From the NCBI RefSeq assembly GCF_007954265.1, contig NZ_VOLS01000011.1, positions 29,189 to 93,188 of the forward strand: DNA of 64,000 nucleotides, in the 5' to 3' direction. The position numbers and the translations under genes are program-made. This DNA comes from Colwellia sp. C1TZA3 (GTDB lineage Bacteria > Pseudomonadota > Gammaproteobacteria > Enterobacterales > Alteromonadaceae). Under the pieces are notes generated by a model. That model did not search any database, had not been told where the DNA came from, and worked only from the letters and a program-made list of their open reading frames with translations. The stretch's first letter is position 1. Every line of letters begins with the position of its first letter. Positions 48,077 through 58,385 of this stretch are shown piece by piece.

Positions 48077-48784
48077 ATGAAAGGCAAACGCGCTTCGTTA
48101 TTAACCACACTGTTTACGGTCAGCATGGTCACACTATTGTTTTCGGGTTGTGCCAGTACTAAACAGGAAAAAACATTGCCTAACGATCCTGACTTTGCGC
48201 CCATTTTACCAGAAATGGATGATAAGCCCTTAGTACCAACCGGCTCTCTTTTTAACATTAATTATGTTAATAATATCTATTCAGATTCTAAAGCGCATCG
48301 GGTTGGCGATATTATTTCAGTGATTTTAAGCGAAAGTACCCAAGCGCAAAAAAGTGCCAAAACAGAGTTTAAAAAAGCCAATAGTGCCACGCTTAATCCT
48401 ATTACCGGCATTGGCGGGGCAGCGATAAATTTCAACAACAAGGCATTACAATTTGGTTATGACCAAAGCTCAGATTTTAAAGGTGATTCAAAAGCCAATC
48501 AGGGTAATAGTTTAGCGGGTAATATTTCCGTTCATGTCTTGAGAGTTTTACCCAACGGTAATTTGATGATCCGTGGTGAAAAATGGATGTCATTAAATAA
48601 TGGTGATGAATATATTCGCCTAACGGGCATTGTTCGTTCACAAGACATTAGTTCAGGTAACACAGTTACTTCAAGTAAAGTGGCTAACGCCCGTATTGAA
48701 TATGCCGGTACCGGTACCTTTGCTGACGTGCAAGAGCAAGGCTGGTTGTCGAAGTTTTTCAATAGTTCATGGTGGCCTCTTTAG
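48077..48784 (+). CDS. flgH: Flagellar L-ring lipoprotein FlgH
   Basis: FlgH forms the L ring in the outer membrane. I use ATG 48077 (MKGKRASLL), with TGAGGA upstream; the frame extends back into flgG without similarity. The 235-residue precursor has lipobox FSGC, then the FlgH domain with AHRVGDIISVILSEST, LRVLPNGNLMIRGEKWM and the C-terminal VRSQDISSGNTVTSSKVANA. flgI follows after 12 bp. Confidence 0.96.
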   Translation: MKGKRASLLTTLFTVSMVTLLFSGCASTKQEKTLPNDPDFAPILPEMDDKPLVPTGSLFNINYVNNIYSDSKAHRVGDIISVILSESTQAQKSAKTEFKKANSATLNPITGIGGAAINFNNKALQFGYDQSSDFKGDSKANQGNSLAGNISVHVLRVLPNGNLMIRGEKWMSLNNGDEYIRLTGIVRSQDISSGNTVTSSKVANARIEYAGTGTFADVQEQGWLSKFFNSSWWPL

Positions 48785-48796
48785 TAGGATAATAGA

Positions 48797-49891
48797 ATGA
48801 AAAAATATTTAGTTAGCTTGGCTTGTTTAACCTTAATGCTTTTATTGCCAGAGGCAAATGCCCAACGCATTAAAGACTTGGCTGATGTTGCTGGTGTGCG
48901 CAGCAACCAATTAATCGGTTATGGTTTGGTGGTAGGTTTGCCAGGTACGGGTGAGCAAAGCCCTTTTACTGAGCAAAGTTTTAAAACCATGCTCAGTAAT
49001 TTTGGCATTAAAATGCCAGCGAATTTAAAACCAAAAATTAAGAATGTTGCTGCAGTGGCGGTACATGCTGAATTACCCGCCTTTGCAAAACCAGGGCAAA
49101 CCATTGACGTGACCGTGTCGTCTATGGGTAGCGCACAAAGTTTACGTGGCGGTACCTTAATACAAACTATTTTAATGGGACTAGACGGCAATGCTTATGC
49201 GGTTGCCCAAGGCAGCTTAATTGTCAGTGGTTTAGGCGCTGAAGGCTTAGATGGCTCAAAAGTGATTGCCAATACACCGACCGTAGGTCGTATTGCCAAT
49301 GGTGCCATGGTTGAGCGCGAAGTATTATCGCCCTTTGCCTCAGGTGACCATATTACTTTTAATCTTCATAATGCTGATTTTACCACGGCACAGCGCCTTT
49401 CTGACACCATTAACAACTTGATTTCTGGCTCAGCACGCGCCATTGACGCGGCGTCGGTACAAGTTAATGCACCTAGAGATGCTGCCGATCGGGTGAGTTT
49501 TTTGTCAGTACTAGAAAATTTAGAGTTTGAACCGGGTACACCAGCGGCAAAAATTATTGTTAATTCACGCACGGGTACCATTGTTATTGGTGCTGATGTT
49601 CGTCTATTACCAGCAGCAATCACTCATGGCGGTATAACGGTTACCATTAATGAAGTTGAAGCCGTTGCACAGCCCAACGCATTTGCCGAGGGAGTAACGG
49701 TGGCAACTAATCAATCGATTATCGATGTAGATAAAGATGACTCACGGATGTTTGTTTTTGATCCCGGCGTGACGCTAGATGCACTGGTGCGCGCTATTAA
49801 CCAAGTAGGCGCTGGCCCTGGTGATGTTATGGCGATATTAGAAGCTTTAGATCAAGCCGGTGCCTTACGCGGAGATTTGATCATTATTTAA
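48797..49891 (+). CDS. flgI: Flagellar P-ring protein FlgI
   Basis: FlgI forms the periplasmic P ring, assembled with help from FlgA. The 364-residue precursor has a signal peptide (to about residue 22), then [41 protein letters not shown] and a C-terminal region with [20 protein letters not shown]. Length and motifs are standard. Confidence 0.97.
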   Translation: MKKYLVSLACLTLMLLLPEANAQRIKDLADVAGVRSNQLIGYGLVVGLPGTGEQSPFTEQSFKTMLSNFGIKMPANLKPKIKNVAAVAVHAELPAFAKPGQTIDVTVSSMGSAQSLRGGTLIQTILMGLDGNAYAVAQGSLIVSGLGAEGLDGSKVIANTPTVGRIANGAMVEREVLSPFASGDHITFNLHNADFTTAQRLSDTINNLISGSARAIDAASVQVNAPRDAADRVSFLSVLENLEFEPGTPAAKIIVNSRTGTIVIGADVRLLPAAITHGGITVTINEVEAVAQPNAFAEGVTVATNQSIIDVDKDDSRMFVFDPGVTLDALVRAINQVGAGPGDVMAILEALDQAGALRGDLIII

Positions 49892-49907
49892 TGAGCAAAT
49901 AAAGCTT

Positions 49908-50900
49908 ATGACAACACGTATTGCAGACGCCCAAAACTTTTTAGACGTAAACGGTTTAAACTCGATTCGCCAAGACGCGAAATCGGGTGATACCGCCAGT
50001 AAAAAAGATGCATTAGAACAAGCAGCTAAACAGTTTGAAGCGATATTTATGCAAATGCTGATGAAAAGCATGCGTAAGGCGCAAGCAGTGTTGGAGTCTG
50101 ATAGCCCGTTTAATTCAGAATCGACAAAATTTTATCGTGATATGCATGACCAACAAATGTCGTTGGAATTGTCTAATAATGGTGCCTTAGGTCTTTCTGA
50201 ACTTATTGTGCGCCAGCTAGGTGGAGACAGTGAAAATTTTACTCCACATAACATTTTACGCAGTGATGGCAACCTCGATAGTCGTGGCAGTCTGCGCATC
50301 AGTGAACCTGGATTGCTCAGCAATATAAGCACAGTCAAGGACTCGTCAGCGCATCAGGATCCTAACAAAGATCGTCAAACAAATGGCTCTATTGCCGCCC
50401 AAGCGGCAAGCATGATGCAAAGCCCGACATTTGCACAGCCAAAAGACTTTGTTAGCGCCTTAACCGCTGATGCTAAACGGGTGCAAGATAAAATCAATGT
50501 GCCTTTTGAGGTGGTGATCGCCCAAGCCGCATTAGAAACTGGTTGGGGTCAAAAAATAATCAAAACTGATGCCGGTGAAAGTTCAAATAATTTATTTAAT
50601 ATTAAAGCCGATAGCCGTTGGCCTGGCGAGAAAACCCACAAAGAAACCTTAGAGTTTGAAGATGGCGCTATGGTGAAAAAGCGTGAACCGTTTAGGGTTT
50701 ACGAATCTATTGGTCAGAGTGTTGACGACTACTTAAATTTATTAACCAAAAGTGAGCGTTATCAAGGTGCATTAGAAAACTCAACAAATGTGGAGCAATT
50801 TTTGCATAACCTACAAAGTGCTGGTTATGCCACCGATCCTAATTACGCTAAAAAAATAATGGCAACACTTCGGACAGTAACCAGCTTGTTAGATAAGTAA
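49908..50900 (+). CDS. flgJ: Flagellar rod-cap muramidase FlgJ
   Basis: FlgJ caps the growing rod and cuts a hole in peptidoglycan. The 330-residue protein has an N-terminal rod-binding domain (about 25-110, with AAKQFEAIFMQMLMKSMRKA) and a C-terminal glucosaminidase domain (about 175-328) whose AQAALETGWGQK carries the catalytic glutamate. The two-domain form is typical of Gammaproteobacteria. It is 16 bp after flgI. Confidence 0.96.
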   Translation: MTTRIADAQNFLDVNGLNSIRQDAKSGDTASKKDALEQAAKQFEAIFMQMLMKSMRKAQAVLESDSPFNSESTKFYRDMHDQQMSLELSNNGALGLSELIVRQLGGDSENFTPHNILRSDGNLDSRGSLRISEPGLLSNISTVKDSSAHQDPNKDRQTNGSIAAQAASMMQSPTFAQPKDFVSALTADAKRVQDKINVPFEVVIAQAALETGWGQKIIKTDAGESSNNLFNIKADSRWPGEKTHKETLEFEDGAMVKKREPFRVYESIGQSVDDYLNLLTKSERYQGALENSTNVEQFLHNLQSAGYATDPNYAKKIMATLRTVTSLLDK

Positions 50901-51014
50901 TAGCCATTGAGTTAAGCCATTGAGCTAGGTCAGTGAGCCATTATTTATTGCAATAGGTACAAGTTCATCAGTAATTTCACTGTTGAAATTAAAGTTACTG
51001 TAGGAGTTTAGGTT

Positions 51015-53027
51015 ATGTCGGTTAATCTGTATCAAACTGGAGTGAGTGGTTTACTGTCCGCGCAGCAACAGTTGGGCACTACAGGTCATAACATTGCTAA
51101 CGTCAATACCGAAGGTTATACCCGCCAGCGTGCTGAACAAGCTGCAGTGGCAGGATATTCTAATGGTAATAATTTTATTGGCGCGGGTACTTATGTACAA
51201 GACATTACTCGGCTCTACGATCAATTTTCCTATAAAGAACAATTACTCAATAAAAGTAACTTGGGTAATGCTGAGTCAATTAATGGTGACCTTAACCAAT
51301 TAAATGAAATCATGTCATTTTCAAACGAAGCAATTAGCGGCTCTATTGATCGATTTTACCAAGCCGCTAATGGTATTGCTGACAACCCAAGTGATATTGG
51401 TCTACGTAATATTGCCCTTAGCCAAGCCAATGTATTAGCAAAAGATTTTAATAGCTTAAATGATAATTTAGACCAGCTTAAAAAATCAACTAATGGTGAA
51501 ATTGAGCAAATGGCGACTAAAATTTCGCAAATTTCGCTTGATTTGGCCAAAGTTAATGAACAAATATTAGATAATAAAAATTTAAATCAAACCGGCCAAC
51601 CCAATGATTTATTAGATAAACGCGACCAACTTGTTAGTCAACTGGGTGAATATACCTCAGTTAATACCATCGAAGATGCTAATGGCGTAATGACCGTTAT
51701 GATCGGTAATGGCGCCACGCTTGTTGCCGGTACTACGCCTTTAACGGTTAGTGTGCAAGCGGGTGATCCCGACCCACTACAAACCACACTACAATTAAAC
51801 AGCCGCAATGGCACCGTCGCACTTGACGGCACTAAGTTAGGTGGTGCTATAGCGGCCAAAATAGAATATCGTGATGAGCATGTCGCAAAAGCGCACAGCG
51901 AACTTAATCGCTTAGCCATGTCAGTGTCACAAACCTTAAATCAAACCCAAGCACAAGGGCTAGATTTAAATGGCAAGCAAGGCTTAGATGTTTTTACCGA
52001 CATCAATACACCAACATTACAAAACTCACGCGTGTTAGCCTCATCAAAAAACTCAGGTAGTGTACAAGCCGGTATAAAAATCACTGATGTTTCATTGGTG
52101 CCTACTAATGAATTTACCGTTAAGCATGACGGCTCAGATTATATTATGACCAATGAGCTTAATGGTAGCAAAACGACTTTAGCGGAATCTTCACCAGGGT
52201 CTGGGGTTTACTCAACTGATTTTGGTTTTGAATTTACCGTTAATTCAGGCACACCGAATGCCAATGATAGTTTTACTCTGCGCCCAACCGAAAATAGCGC
52301 CGCCTTAATGCATGTCACGCTTAACGATCCAAAAGGCATTGCCGCAAGCTCTGCCATTGCGGTAGCGGCGAGTGATAATAACGTCAGTAATGGCGCGGTG
52401 AGTATCATTAATGTGACTGACCCAGAAGCTGCCCGCGCTTTTACCGAAGGCAGCAATACAAAATTAACCGTTGATGTGTATGAAGACCCACTTAATGTAG
52501 GCACTTTTGAATATCGAGTGTACGACGCAGCAAACCCGCCACCGGCGCCAGTATTAACCAGTGGTAACTTTAGTGCGGGCGCATCAAAAGTTATTGATAT
52601 GCCACCATCGCCAGCAAGCCCTGCTTTTCAAATTGAAATAGCGGGCTCACCAGTTGGGCAAGGGCCATTTGCGCGTGAAAAATTTACCGTCTCAGACGTT
52701 TTTGGCTCAGGTAACGCCAGTAATGCCAGCATAATGGCAGCAACGCAAGAGCAACAAATTTTGAATGGCGGTAAACAAACATTTAACCAAGCATTAGCCA
52801 CAGCCACCGCTGAGGTGGGCTCAAATGCCAGTTCAGCTGAATTTGTCGCTGACACCGCGCAGGCACTTTATACCCAAGCTTACAACCGCAATCAATCTAA
52901 GTCAGGCGTTAATCTTGATGAAGAAGCGGCGAACTTATTGAAATACCAACAAGCCTACCAAGCGTCGTCACAGATAATTTCAGTGGCAAATACCATTTTC
53001 GACACATTACTAGCGGCCACTAGATAG
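51015..53027 (+). CDS. flgK: Hook-filament junction protein FlgK
   Basis: FlgK (HAP1) joins hook to filament and is exported with FlgN. The 670-residue protein has the N-terminal LLSAQQQLGTTGHNIANVNT motif, a helical D1 domain to about 200, beta inserts in the middle (about 230-560, rich in Ala/Pro/Ser), and the C-terminal GVNLDEEAANLLKYQQAYQA motif. It is somewhat longer than the E. coli protein because of the middle domain. A 114-bp gap precedes it, with no clear sigma-54 or sigma-28 site. Confidence 0.96.
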   Translation: MSVNLYQTGVSGLLSAQQQLGTTGHNIANVNTEGYTRQRAEQAAVAGYSNGNNFIGAGTYVQDITRLYDQFSYKEQLLNKSNLGNAESINGDLNQLNEIMSFSNEAISGSIDRFYQAANGIADNPSDIGLRNIALSQANVLAKDFNSLNDNLDQLKKSTNGEIEQMATKISQISLDLAKVNEQILDNKNLNQTGQPNDLLDKRDQLVSQLGEYTSVNTIEDANGVMTVMIGNGATLVAGTTPLTVSVQAGDPDPLQTTLQLNSRNGTVALDGTKLGGAIAAKIEYRDEHVAKAHSELNRLAMSVSQTLNQTQAQGLDLNGKQGLDVFTDINTPTLQNSRVLASSKNSGSVQAGIKITDVSLVPTNEFTVKHDGSDYIMTNELNGSKTTLAESSPGSGVYSTDFGFEFTVNSGTPNANDSFTLRPTENSAALMHVTLNDPKGIAASSAIAVAASDNNVSNGAVSIINVTDPEAARAFTEGSNTKLTVDVYEDPLNVGTFEYRVYDAANPPPAPVLTSGNFSAGASKVIDMPPSPASPAFQIEIAGSPVGQGPFAREKFTVSDVFGSGNASNASIMAATQEQQILNGGKQTFNQALATATAEVGSNASSAEFVADTAQALYTQAYNRNQSKSGVNLDEEAANLLKYQQAYQASSQIISVANTIFDTLLAATR

Positions 53028-53035
53028 GAGTTATT

Positions 53036-54238
53036 ATGCGCGTTTCCACAGCACAATTTTATATTCAAAGTGGCTTGAAAATGTCTAATCAGCAGTCTAG
53101 CGTTAACGAGCAAGTGAATCATATTTCGAGTGGTAAGCGGGTTATTACCGCTAAAGACGATGCCGTAGCTTACGGCACCTTAGCCGGTTATAAAAATGAT
53201 CTAGCCAATATCGATAAGTACCAACGTAATATTACCCAAGCAGAAAATCACAACAGTTTAATCGATACCACGCTAGCGAATGCTGAAGGGACGATGAATG
53301 AGTTAAAAGATTTAATGCTACAAGCTAACAACGGTGCCTATTCAGCAGATGATCTTACCGCTATCGGTCAACAGGCCAGTCAAAGCTTGCAGCAAATACT
53401 CGCTATTGCCAATACCCAAGATCAATCGGGCAGTTATGTTTTTGCCGGTTATCAAATTGATGATGCGCCGTTTGCCTTACAAGCCGATAATTCGGTGAAC
53501 TACATAGGCGATAATGGCGTTAGAGAATTGCAAATAGCAAAAAATGTGAGCATCGCCACTAATCAAAGTGGCGAACAGGTTTTTGAAAAAGTGCCTAATG
53601 CTATTGGTGACTTCTCTGCTACTTATAATAGCAATAGCTCAGGCATAGCGGTTGAGAGTGCTGTTGTCGCCGATGCTAGAAATTATAATAGTGCCGCAAA
53701 TCCAGCAGATTTTACTGTTAACTTTAATACGGCTACTGACTTAACCATTACTGACGGTGCCGGTAACGTAACAAATATCGCGGGTTATGCTCCAGGGCAA
53801 ACCATTGCCTTTAACGGTATTGAGGTTAAGTTAAGCGGCAACCCATTGCCGGGTGATAACTTCTCGCTAACGCCAGAAGAAAATGTGGGTGTTTTTGACA
53901 GCATAAAATCTGCCATTGACTGGATTAATAACAAGGCTAGTGGCGGGGAAGACCCACAAGTACAAGTTGACTTTAATCGAATTCTTCAGCAATTAGGTGA
54001 TTCGATTAATCATTTAACCTCTAGCCGCGCCGAGTCAGGTATTAACTTACAAGTAATTGACCGTCAAAAAAGTAACCATTTAGATACCGAGTTGTATTTA
54101 ACCTCAGGTAGATCATCAATTGAAGATTTAGACTTTGCCAAGGCTATTTCTACGTTCGAACAATCAAAAGTAGCGCTACAAGCCGCTCAGCAGACCTTTA
54201 CTCAAGTACAGGGCTTAACTTTGTTCAATTATATTTGA
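53036..54238 (+). CDS. flgL: Hook-filament junction protein FlgL
   Basis: FlgL (HAP3) is the second junction protein. The 400-residue protein resembles flagellin at both ends: MRVSTAQFYIQSGLKMSNQQ with the INHISSGKR-like HISSGKRVITAKDDAVAYG, and a C-terminal ISTFEQSKVALQAAQQTFTQ. The centre (about 190-300) is beta-rich. It starts 8 bp after flgK and ends before a 354-bp gap with the flagellin promoter. Confidence 0.95.
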   Translation: MRVSTAQFYIQSGLKMSNQQSSVNEQVNHISSGKRVITAKDDAVAYGTLAGYKNDLANIDKYQRNITQAENHNSLIDTTLANAEGTMNELKDLMLQANNGAYSADDLTAIGQQASQSLQQILAIANTQDQSGSYVFAGYQIDDAPFALQADNSVNYIGDNGVRELQIAKNVSIATNQSGEQVFEKVPNAIGDFSATYNSNSSGIAVESAVVADARNYNSAANPADFTVNFNTATDLTITDGAGNVTNIAGYAPGQTIAFNGIEVKLSGNPLPGDNFSLTPEENVGVFDSIKSAIDWINNKASGGEDPQVQVDFNRILQQLGDSINHLTSSRAESGINLQVIDRQKSNHLDTELYLTSGRSSIEDLDFAKAISTFEQSKVALQAAQQTFTQVQGLTLFNYI

Positions 54239-54321
54239 TAACACTTTTACGCACTATTCCAAGCAAGATTTTAAGTATTATTGAATATAAAACTTGGCGT
54301 TTAGGTTAGGTTACTCAATTT

Positions 54322-54337
54322 TGGTACAGATGTTGCT
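54322..54337 (+). promoter_or_regulatory. Sigma-54 promoter for flagellin gene 1
   Basis: TGGTACAGATGTTGCT has correct GG-N10-GC spacing and one change (T for C) in TGGCAC. It implies a long leader of about 245 nt before the start codon; no sigma-28 site is visible in this 354-bp gap. Confidence 0.6.
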
Positions 54338-54592
54338 TTAGTTAAAGTAGTGAGCATAAATACAAAAAATAAAAGAAAAACTGGCGGTTACAGGTTGTAA
54401 AGCTTAACCGCAACAATCATGGCTATTAAGGCCAATGAAGCCCAAAGGCATTGCATAAGTTGTTTTAGCATTAATAAGTTTTAGTAATGATAAAAACCGG
54501 CTGAAATATACAGTGTTGGCAGTTTGAATATATAACGTAAACCAACTAACACTTAGCAATGTTAAAAATAATTTAATTTTTAGGAGTCTATC

Positions 54593-55975
54593 ATGGCCTT
54601 ATCAGTAGTAACCAACACGGCATCATTGAATGCTCAGCGTAACTTAACTAAATCTAGTAATGACCTAGCCACCTCAATGGAACGTTTATCATCAGGTATG
54701 CGTATTAATAGTGCTAAAGATGACGCGGCCGGTTTACAAATCTCAAATCGCCTAACTACACAAATTAATGGTTTAGCTGTCGCACAGCGAAACGCCAACG
54801 ACGGTATTTCAATGGCGCAAACGGCTGAAGGGGCAATGTCAGCCTCAACCGATATTTTACAGCGTATGCGTGAATTGGCATTACAATCTGCGAATGGCTC
54901 AAACTCAGCAGACGACAGAGGGGCACTGCAAAAAGAAGTGTCAGCTTTACAGTTGGAATTAACACGTATCGCTGATACTACTTCTTTTGGTGGTCAGCAA
55001 TTACTTAATGGAGATTTTGGTACTAAACAGTTTCAAGTAGGCTCTAATGCAAATGAAACTATTTCGGTTTCTCTTGGTGATATATCATCAGACGCTATTG
55101 GTCAAGATTCTTTAACTACTGGTGGCACCCTTTTTGGTGACCCAGGAGCAATAGCTGGAACAACGTTCAGTAATTCAACAGGTACTACTACTAATATATC
55201 GGGAAACAAAGGTAGTTCTGGTGACGTAGATACGTCAGGTAATAATGCCCAACAATTAGCTGAGGTTCTTAATGCTCAAAACACCGGTGTTAAAGCGGAA
55301 ACTAATATAACCGCAAAAATAGACGGGTTAACTTCAGCTGATACAGGTACGTTGACTGTCGGTACTGATACTTTTGATTTATCTACTTACAATGGGAGTT
55401 TAACCGAGTTGGCGTCAGATTTAGGAAAGTCTGGCTATGATGCAACGTTTGATTCAACTACCAATGAAGTGACTATAAATGCAACAGGCGTAGCTGGTAT
55501 TTCGCTGGTTGGTGATGCTGCTAGCACAGCAGAATTAGATGGTCAAATTGGTAATGCTACTGGTGCAATTAAAGACTCAACAATAAGTTTAACATCAAGT
55601 TCAAGCTTCACGGTTGCTAACACAGCAGAGTTTGCTACTGTGGGTAACTCCGCATTAACTAAAGTTTCAGACGTCGATTTGTCAACTCAGGCGGATTCAC
55701 AAAGTGCCTTAGCTGTTATAGATGCCGCACTTGCTTCCATTGATGAGGGGCGTGCTGACTTAGGTGCGGTGCAAAACCGTTTTGATTATACCATCAGTAA
55801 TTTATCTAACATCCAAGAGAATGTATCAGCTTCACGTGGTCGTATTCAAGATACTGATTTTGCGATAGAAACAGCTAACTTGACTAAGAACCAAATCTTG
55901 CAACAAGCAGGTACCTCAATTTTAGCGCAAGCTAATCAAATACCCCAGGCAGCAATAAGTTTAATTGGTGGTTAA
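54593..55975 (+). CDS. fliC: Flagellin 1
   Basis: A filament subunit of 460 residues. The conserved D0/D1 ends are clear: [20 protein letters not shown] and [20 protein letters not shown] at the start, and the C-terminal [20 protein letters not shown] segment. The central part (about 150-360) holds a Thr/Gly/Asp-rich variable region with a Flagellin_IN-like unit. The middle of the gene is 347 bp identical to flagellin 2. Its ribosome site is AGGAG, and the upstream promoter is sigma-54-like. Confidence 0.95.
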   Translation: MALSVVTNTASLNAQRNLTKSSNDLATSMERLSSGMRINSAKDDAAGLQISNRLTTQINGLAVAQRNANDGISMAQTAEGAMSASTDILQRMRELALQSANGSNSADDRGALQKEVSALQLELTRIADTTSFGGQQLLNGDFGTKQFQVGSNANETISVSLGDISSDAIGQDSLTTGGTLFGDPGAIAGTTFSNSTGTTTNISGNKGSSGDVDTSGNNAQQLAEVLNAQNTGVKAETNITAKIDGLTSADTGTLTVGTDTFDLSTYNGSLTELASDLGKSGYDATFDSTTNEVTINATGVAGISLVGDAASTAELDGQIGNATGAIKDSTISLTSSSSFTVANTAEFATVGNSALTKVSDVDLSTQADSQSALAVIDAALASIDEGRADLGAVQNRFDYTISNLSNIQENVSASRGRIQDTDFAIETANLTKNQILQQAGTSILAQANQIPQAAISLIGG

Positions 55976-56003
55976 TAAAACATAACAATAAAGTTTAATA
56001 GAT

Positions 56004-56035
56004 AAGCCATCACTTGTTAGTGATGGCTTTTTTTT
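56004..56035 (+). terminator. Terminator after flagellin 1
   Basis: Perfect 10-bp stem AAGCCATCAC / GTGATGGCTT followed by a T-run. Confidence 0.88.
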
Positions 56036-56207
56036 GTCTGCATTTAAAAAAGGTATATTGTTGCTTTGTTGTGATTTACAGCTCACTTATAAACAATGTT
56101 AGGGACCTATACGTTACCTTAAGAAAAGATCACGACATCACCATTGCAAAATCGGGTGAGTAATATATTTTTAATTATTAACCGGTCATATTTTTGTATA
56201 AAAACAT

Positions 56208-56234
56208 TAAAGTTATTTTAAGACCTGCCGTTAA
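56208..56234 (+). promoter_or_regulatory. Sigma-28 (FliA) promoter for flagellin gene 2
   Basis: TAAAGTTA, 11-bp spacer, GCCGTTAA: 14 of 16 positions agree with the FliA consensus TAAAGTTT-N11-GCCGATAA. It is about 88 bp before the start codon, in the 346-bp gap after the flagellin 1 terminator. Confidence 0.75.
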
Positions 56235-56321
56235 AGTAATTAGCACGGGGCTTAATGAAGAAAATAAAAGCTCCGAAGTTTAAAATTAACCACATATTAT
56301 TTTGTACTTAGGGGTTCCATC

Positions 56322-57701
56322 ATGGCTATATCAGTAATCACCAATACTTCTTCATTAAACGCACAACGTAACTTAACTAAATCTAGTAATGATTTAGCCA
56401 CCTCAATGGAACGTTTATCATCAGGTATGCGTATTAATAGCGCTAAAGATGATGCGGCAGGTCTACAAATCTCAAATCGCTTAACTTCACAAATTAATGG
56501 TTTAGCTGTTGCACAACGTAATGCTAATGACGGTATTTCAATGGCACAAACGGCTGAAGGGGCGATGTCAGCCTCAACTGATATATTACAACGTATGCGT
56601 GAGTTGTCATTGCAATCAGCTAACGGCTCAAACTCTTCTGATGATCGTTCAGCTATACAGAAAGAAGTATCATCTTTACAAGAAGAATTGACACGTATCG
56701 CTGAAACTACTTCTTTTGGTGGTCAGCAATTGCTTAATGGAGATTTTGGTACTAAAAGTTTTCAAGTAGGTTCTAACGCAAATGAAACTATTTCGGTTTC
56801 TCTTGGTGATATATCATCAGACGCTATTGGTCAAGATTCTTTAACTACTGGTGGCACCCTTTTTGGTGACCCAGGAGCAATAGCTGGAACAACGTTCAGT
56901 AATTCAACAGGTACTACTACTAATATATCGGGAAACAAAGGTAGTTCTGGTGACGTAGATACGTCAGGTAATAATGCCCAACAATTAGCTGAGGTTCTTA
57001 ATGCTCAAAACACCGGTGTTAAAGCGGAAACTAATATAACCGCAAAAATAGACGGGTTAACTTCAGCTGATACAGGTACGTTGACTGTCGGTACTGATAC
57101 TTTTGATTTATCTACTTACAATGGCAGTTTAACCGAGTTGGCGTCAGATTTAGGAAAGTCTGGCTATGATGCAACGTTTGATTCAACTACCAATGAAGTG
57201 ACTATAAATGCAACAGGCGTAGCGGGTATTTCGCTGGTTGGTGATGCTGCTAGTACAGCAGAATTAGATGGTCAACTTGGTGATGGTACTGGTGCAATTA
57301 AAGACTCAACAATAAGTTTAACATCAAGTTCAAGCTTCACTATTGCTAACGCAGCAGAGTTTGCTACTAATGGTAACTCCGCATTAAGCAAAGTTTCAGA
57401 TGTTGATTTGTCAACTCAGGACGGTGCACAAAGCGCCTTAGCTGTTATAGATGCGGCACTGGCTTCAATTGATGGGGACCGTGCTGACTTAGGTGCGGTG
57501 CAAAACCGCTTTGATTACACTATCAGCAATTTATCTAATATCCAAGAAAATGTCTCCGCGTCACGTGGCCGTATTCAAGATACTGACTTTGCGGTAGAAA
57601 CAGCGAATTTGACTAAAAACCAAATTCTGCAACAAGCAGGTACGTCAATCTTGTCACAAGCTAACCAATTACCACAAGCGGCATTAAGCTTGTTAGGTTA
57701 A
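56322..57701 (+). CDS. fliC: Flagellin 2
   Basis: A second filament subunit of 459 residues, about 95% identical to flagellin 1 by inspection. Differences cluster in the N-terminal half of D1 (for example [20 protein letters not shown]) and near the C-terminus ([10 protein letters not shown] in place of [11 protein letters not shown]). A GGGG-type ribosome site lies 8 bp before the ATG. It has a FliA promoter and its own terminator, so it is a separate unit from flagellin 1. Confidence 0.95.
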   Translation: MAISVITNTSSLNAQRNLTKSSNDLATSMERLSSGMRINSAKDDAAGLQISNRLTSQINGLAVAQRNANDGISMAQTAEGAMSASTDILQRMRELSLQSANGSNSSDDRSAIQKEVSSLQEELTRIAETTSFGGQQLLNGDFGTKSFQVGSNANETISVSLGDISSDAIGQDSLTTGGTLFGDPGAIAGTTFSNSTGTTTNISGNKGSSGDVDTSGNNAQQLAEVLNAQNTGVKAETNITAKIDGLTSADTGTLTVGTDTFDLSTYNGSLTELASDLGKSGYDATFDSTTNEVTINATGVAGISLVGDAASTAELDGQLGDGTGAIKDSTISLTSSSSFTIANAAEFATNGNSALSKVSDVDLSTQDGAQSALAVIDAALASIDGDRADLGAVQNRFDYTISNLSNIQENVSASRGRIQDTDFAVETANLTKNQILQQAGTSILSQANQLPQAALSLLG

Positions 57702-57745
57702 GTCTCCAACTTAACTAGCATAGATTTTATGTTAGTGGCATAAGT

Positions 57746-57775
57746 GAAGGAAGGGGCTATTACTCCTTCCTTTTT
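57746..57775 (+). terminator. Terminator after flagellin 2
   Basis: Stem AAGGAAGG / CCTTCCTT with a 12-nt loop and T-run, 45 bp after the stop. Confidence 0.8.
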
Positions 57776-57865
57776 ACGTTTTATGGTTAATGAAGTTTTC
57801 ACCTTAAAGTAACATTAATAATAGACAGTGCAGTCATGTGTTTAGGTGATAAAAAGGAGTTAGAG

Positions 57866-58264
57866 ATGAATGTAACTAATACCGTCAATACCGCTGTTAG
57901 TGCAAGCAACCCAACGAATGTTGAATTAGTAAGTGATAAAATTGAGCGTGTCACTTTAAATAAAGCAGAAGTTGAAACAGCCCGCACTGAAGAGCAAAGT
58001 AGCACTAATAGTAATGAAGCAAGTAAAACACCGGCGATGACACTTGATCAGCTAGATAAAGTGGCGCAACAATTGCAGAACTTTATGGGTGACATGAATC
58101 GTAGTTTAGAATTTTTAGTCGATAAAGACTCGGGGCGCGATGTTATTAAAGTGCTTGATAAAAGCACGGGTGATTTAGTTAAGCAATATCCGTCGGAAGA
58201 AGTGTTGAGCATTATTGCTAAATTATCTAATGCGACCGGTACTTTGATAGATACCGAAATATAA
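57866..58264 (+). CDS. flaG: Flagellar protein FlaG
   Basis: FlaG proteins influence polar filament length. I use ATG 57866 (MNVTNTVNTA), with AAGGAG 7 bp upstream, instead of the 10-codon longer frame. The 132-residue protein has a disordered Ser/Thr/Asn-rich N-terminal half and the conserved FlaG domain (about 65-130) with LEFLVDKDSGRDVIKVLDK and KQYPSEEVLSI. It sits between flagellin 2 and fliD, the usual place. Confidence 0.92.
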   Translation: MNVTNTVNTAVSASNPTNVELVSDKIERVTLNKAEVETARTEEQSSTNSNEASKTPAMTLDQLDKVAQQLQNFMGDMNRSLEFLVDKDSGRDVIKVLDKSTGDLVKQYPSEEVLSIIAKLSNATGTLIDTEI

Positions 58265-58385
58265 GGTTTATTGATACTTATATTAGTGGTTATTATGTAC
58301 TATTTATTATCTACTCTTGTAATGGCTATTATTTATTCAGGTATACTTTTAGCTAACACTTACTGCAACAAAAATTGGTGAAATT

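Noticed and set aside
56050..56080. Sigma-54 promoter before flagellin 2 (AAGGTATATTGTTGCT)
   Set aside because: The GG and GC elements are 9 bp apart instead of 10, and a better FliA site lies closer to the gene.
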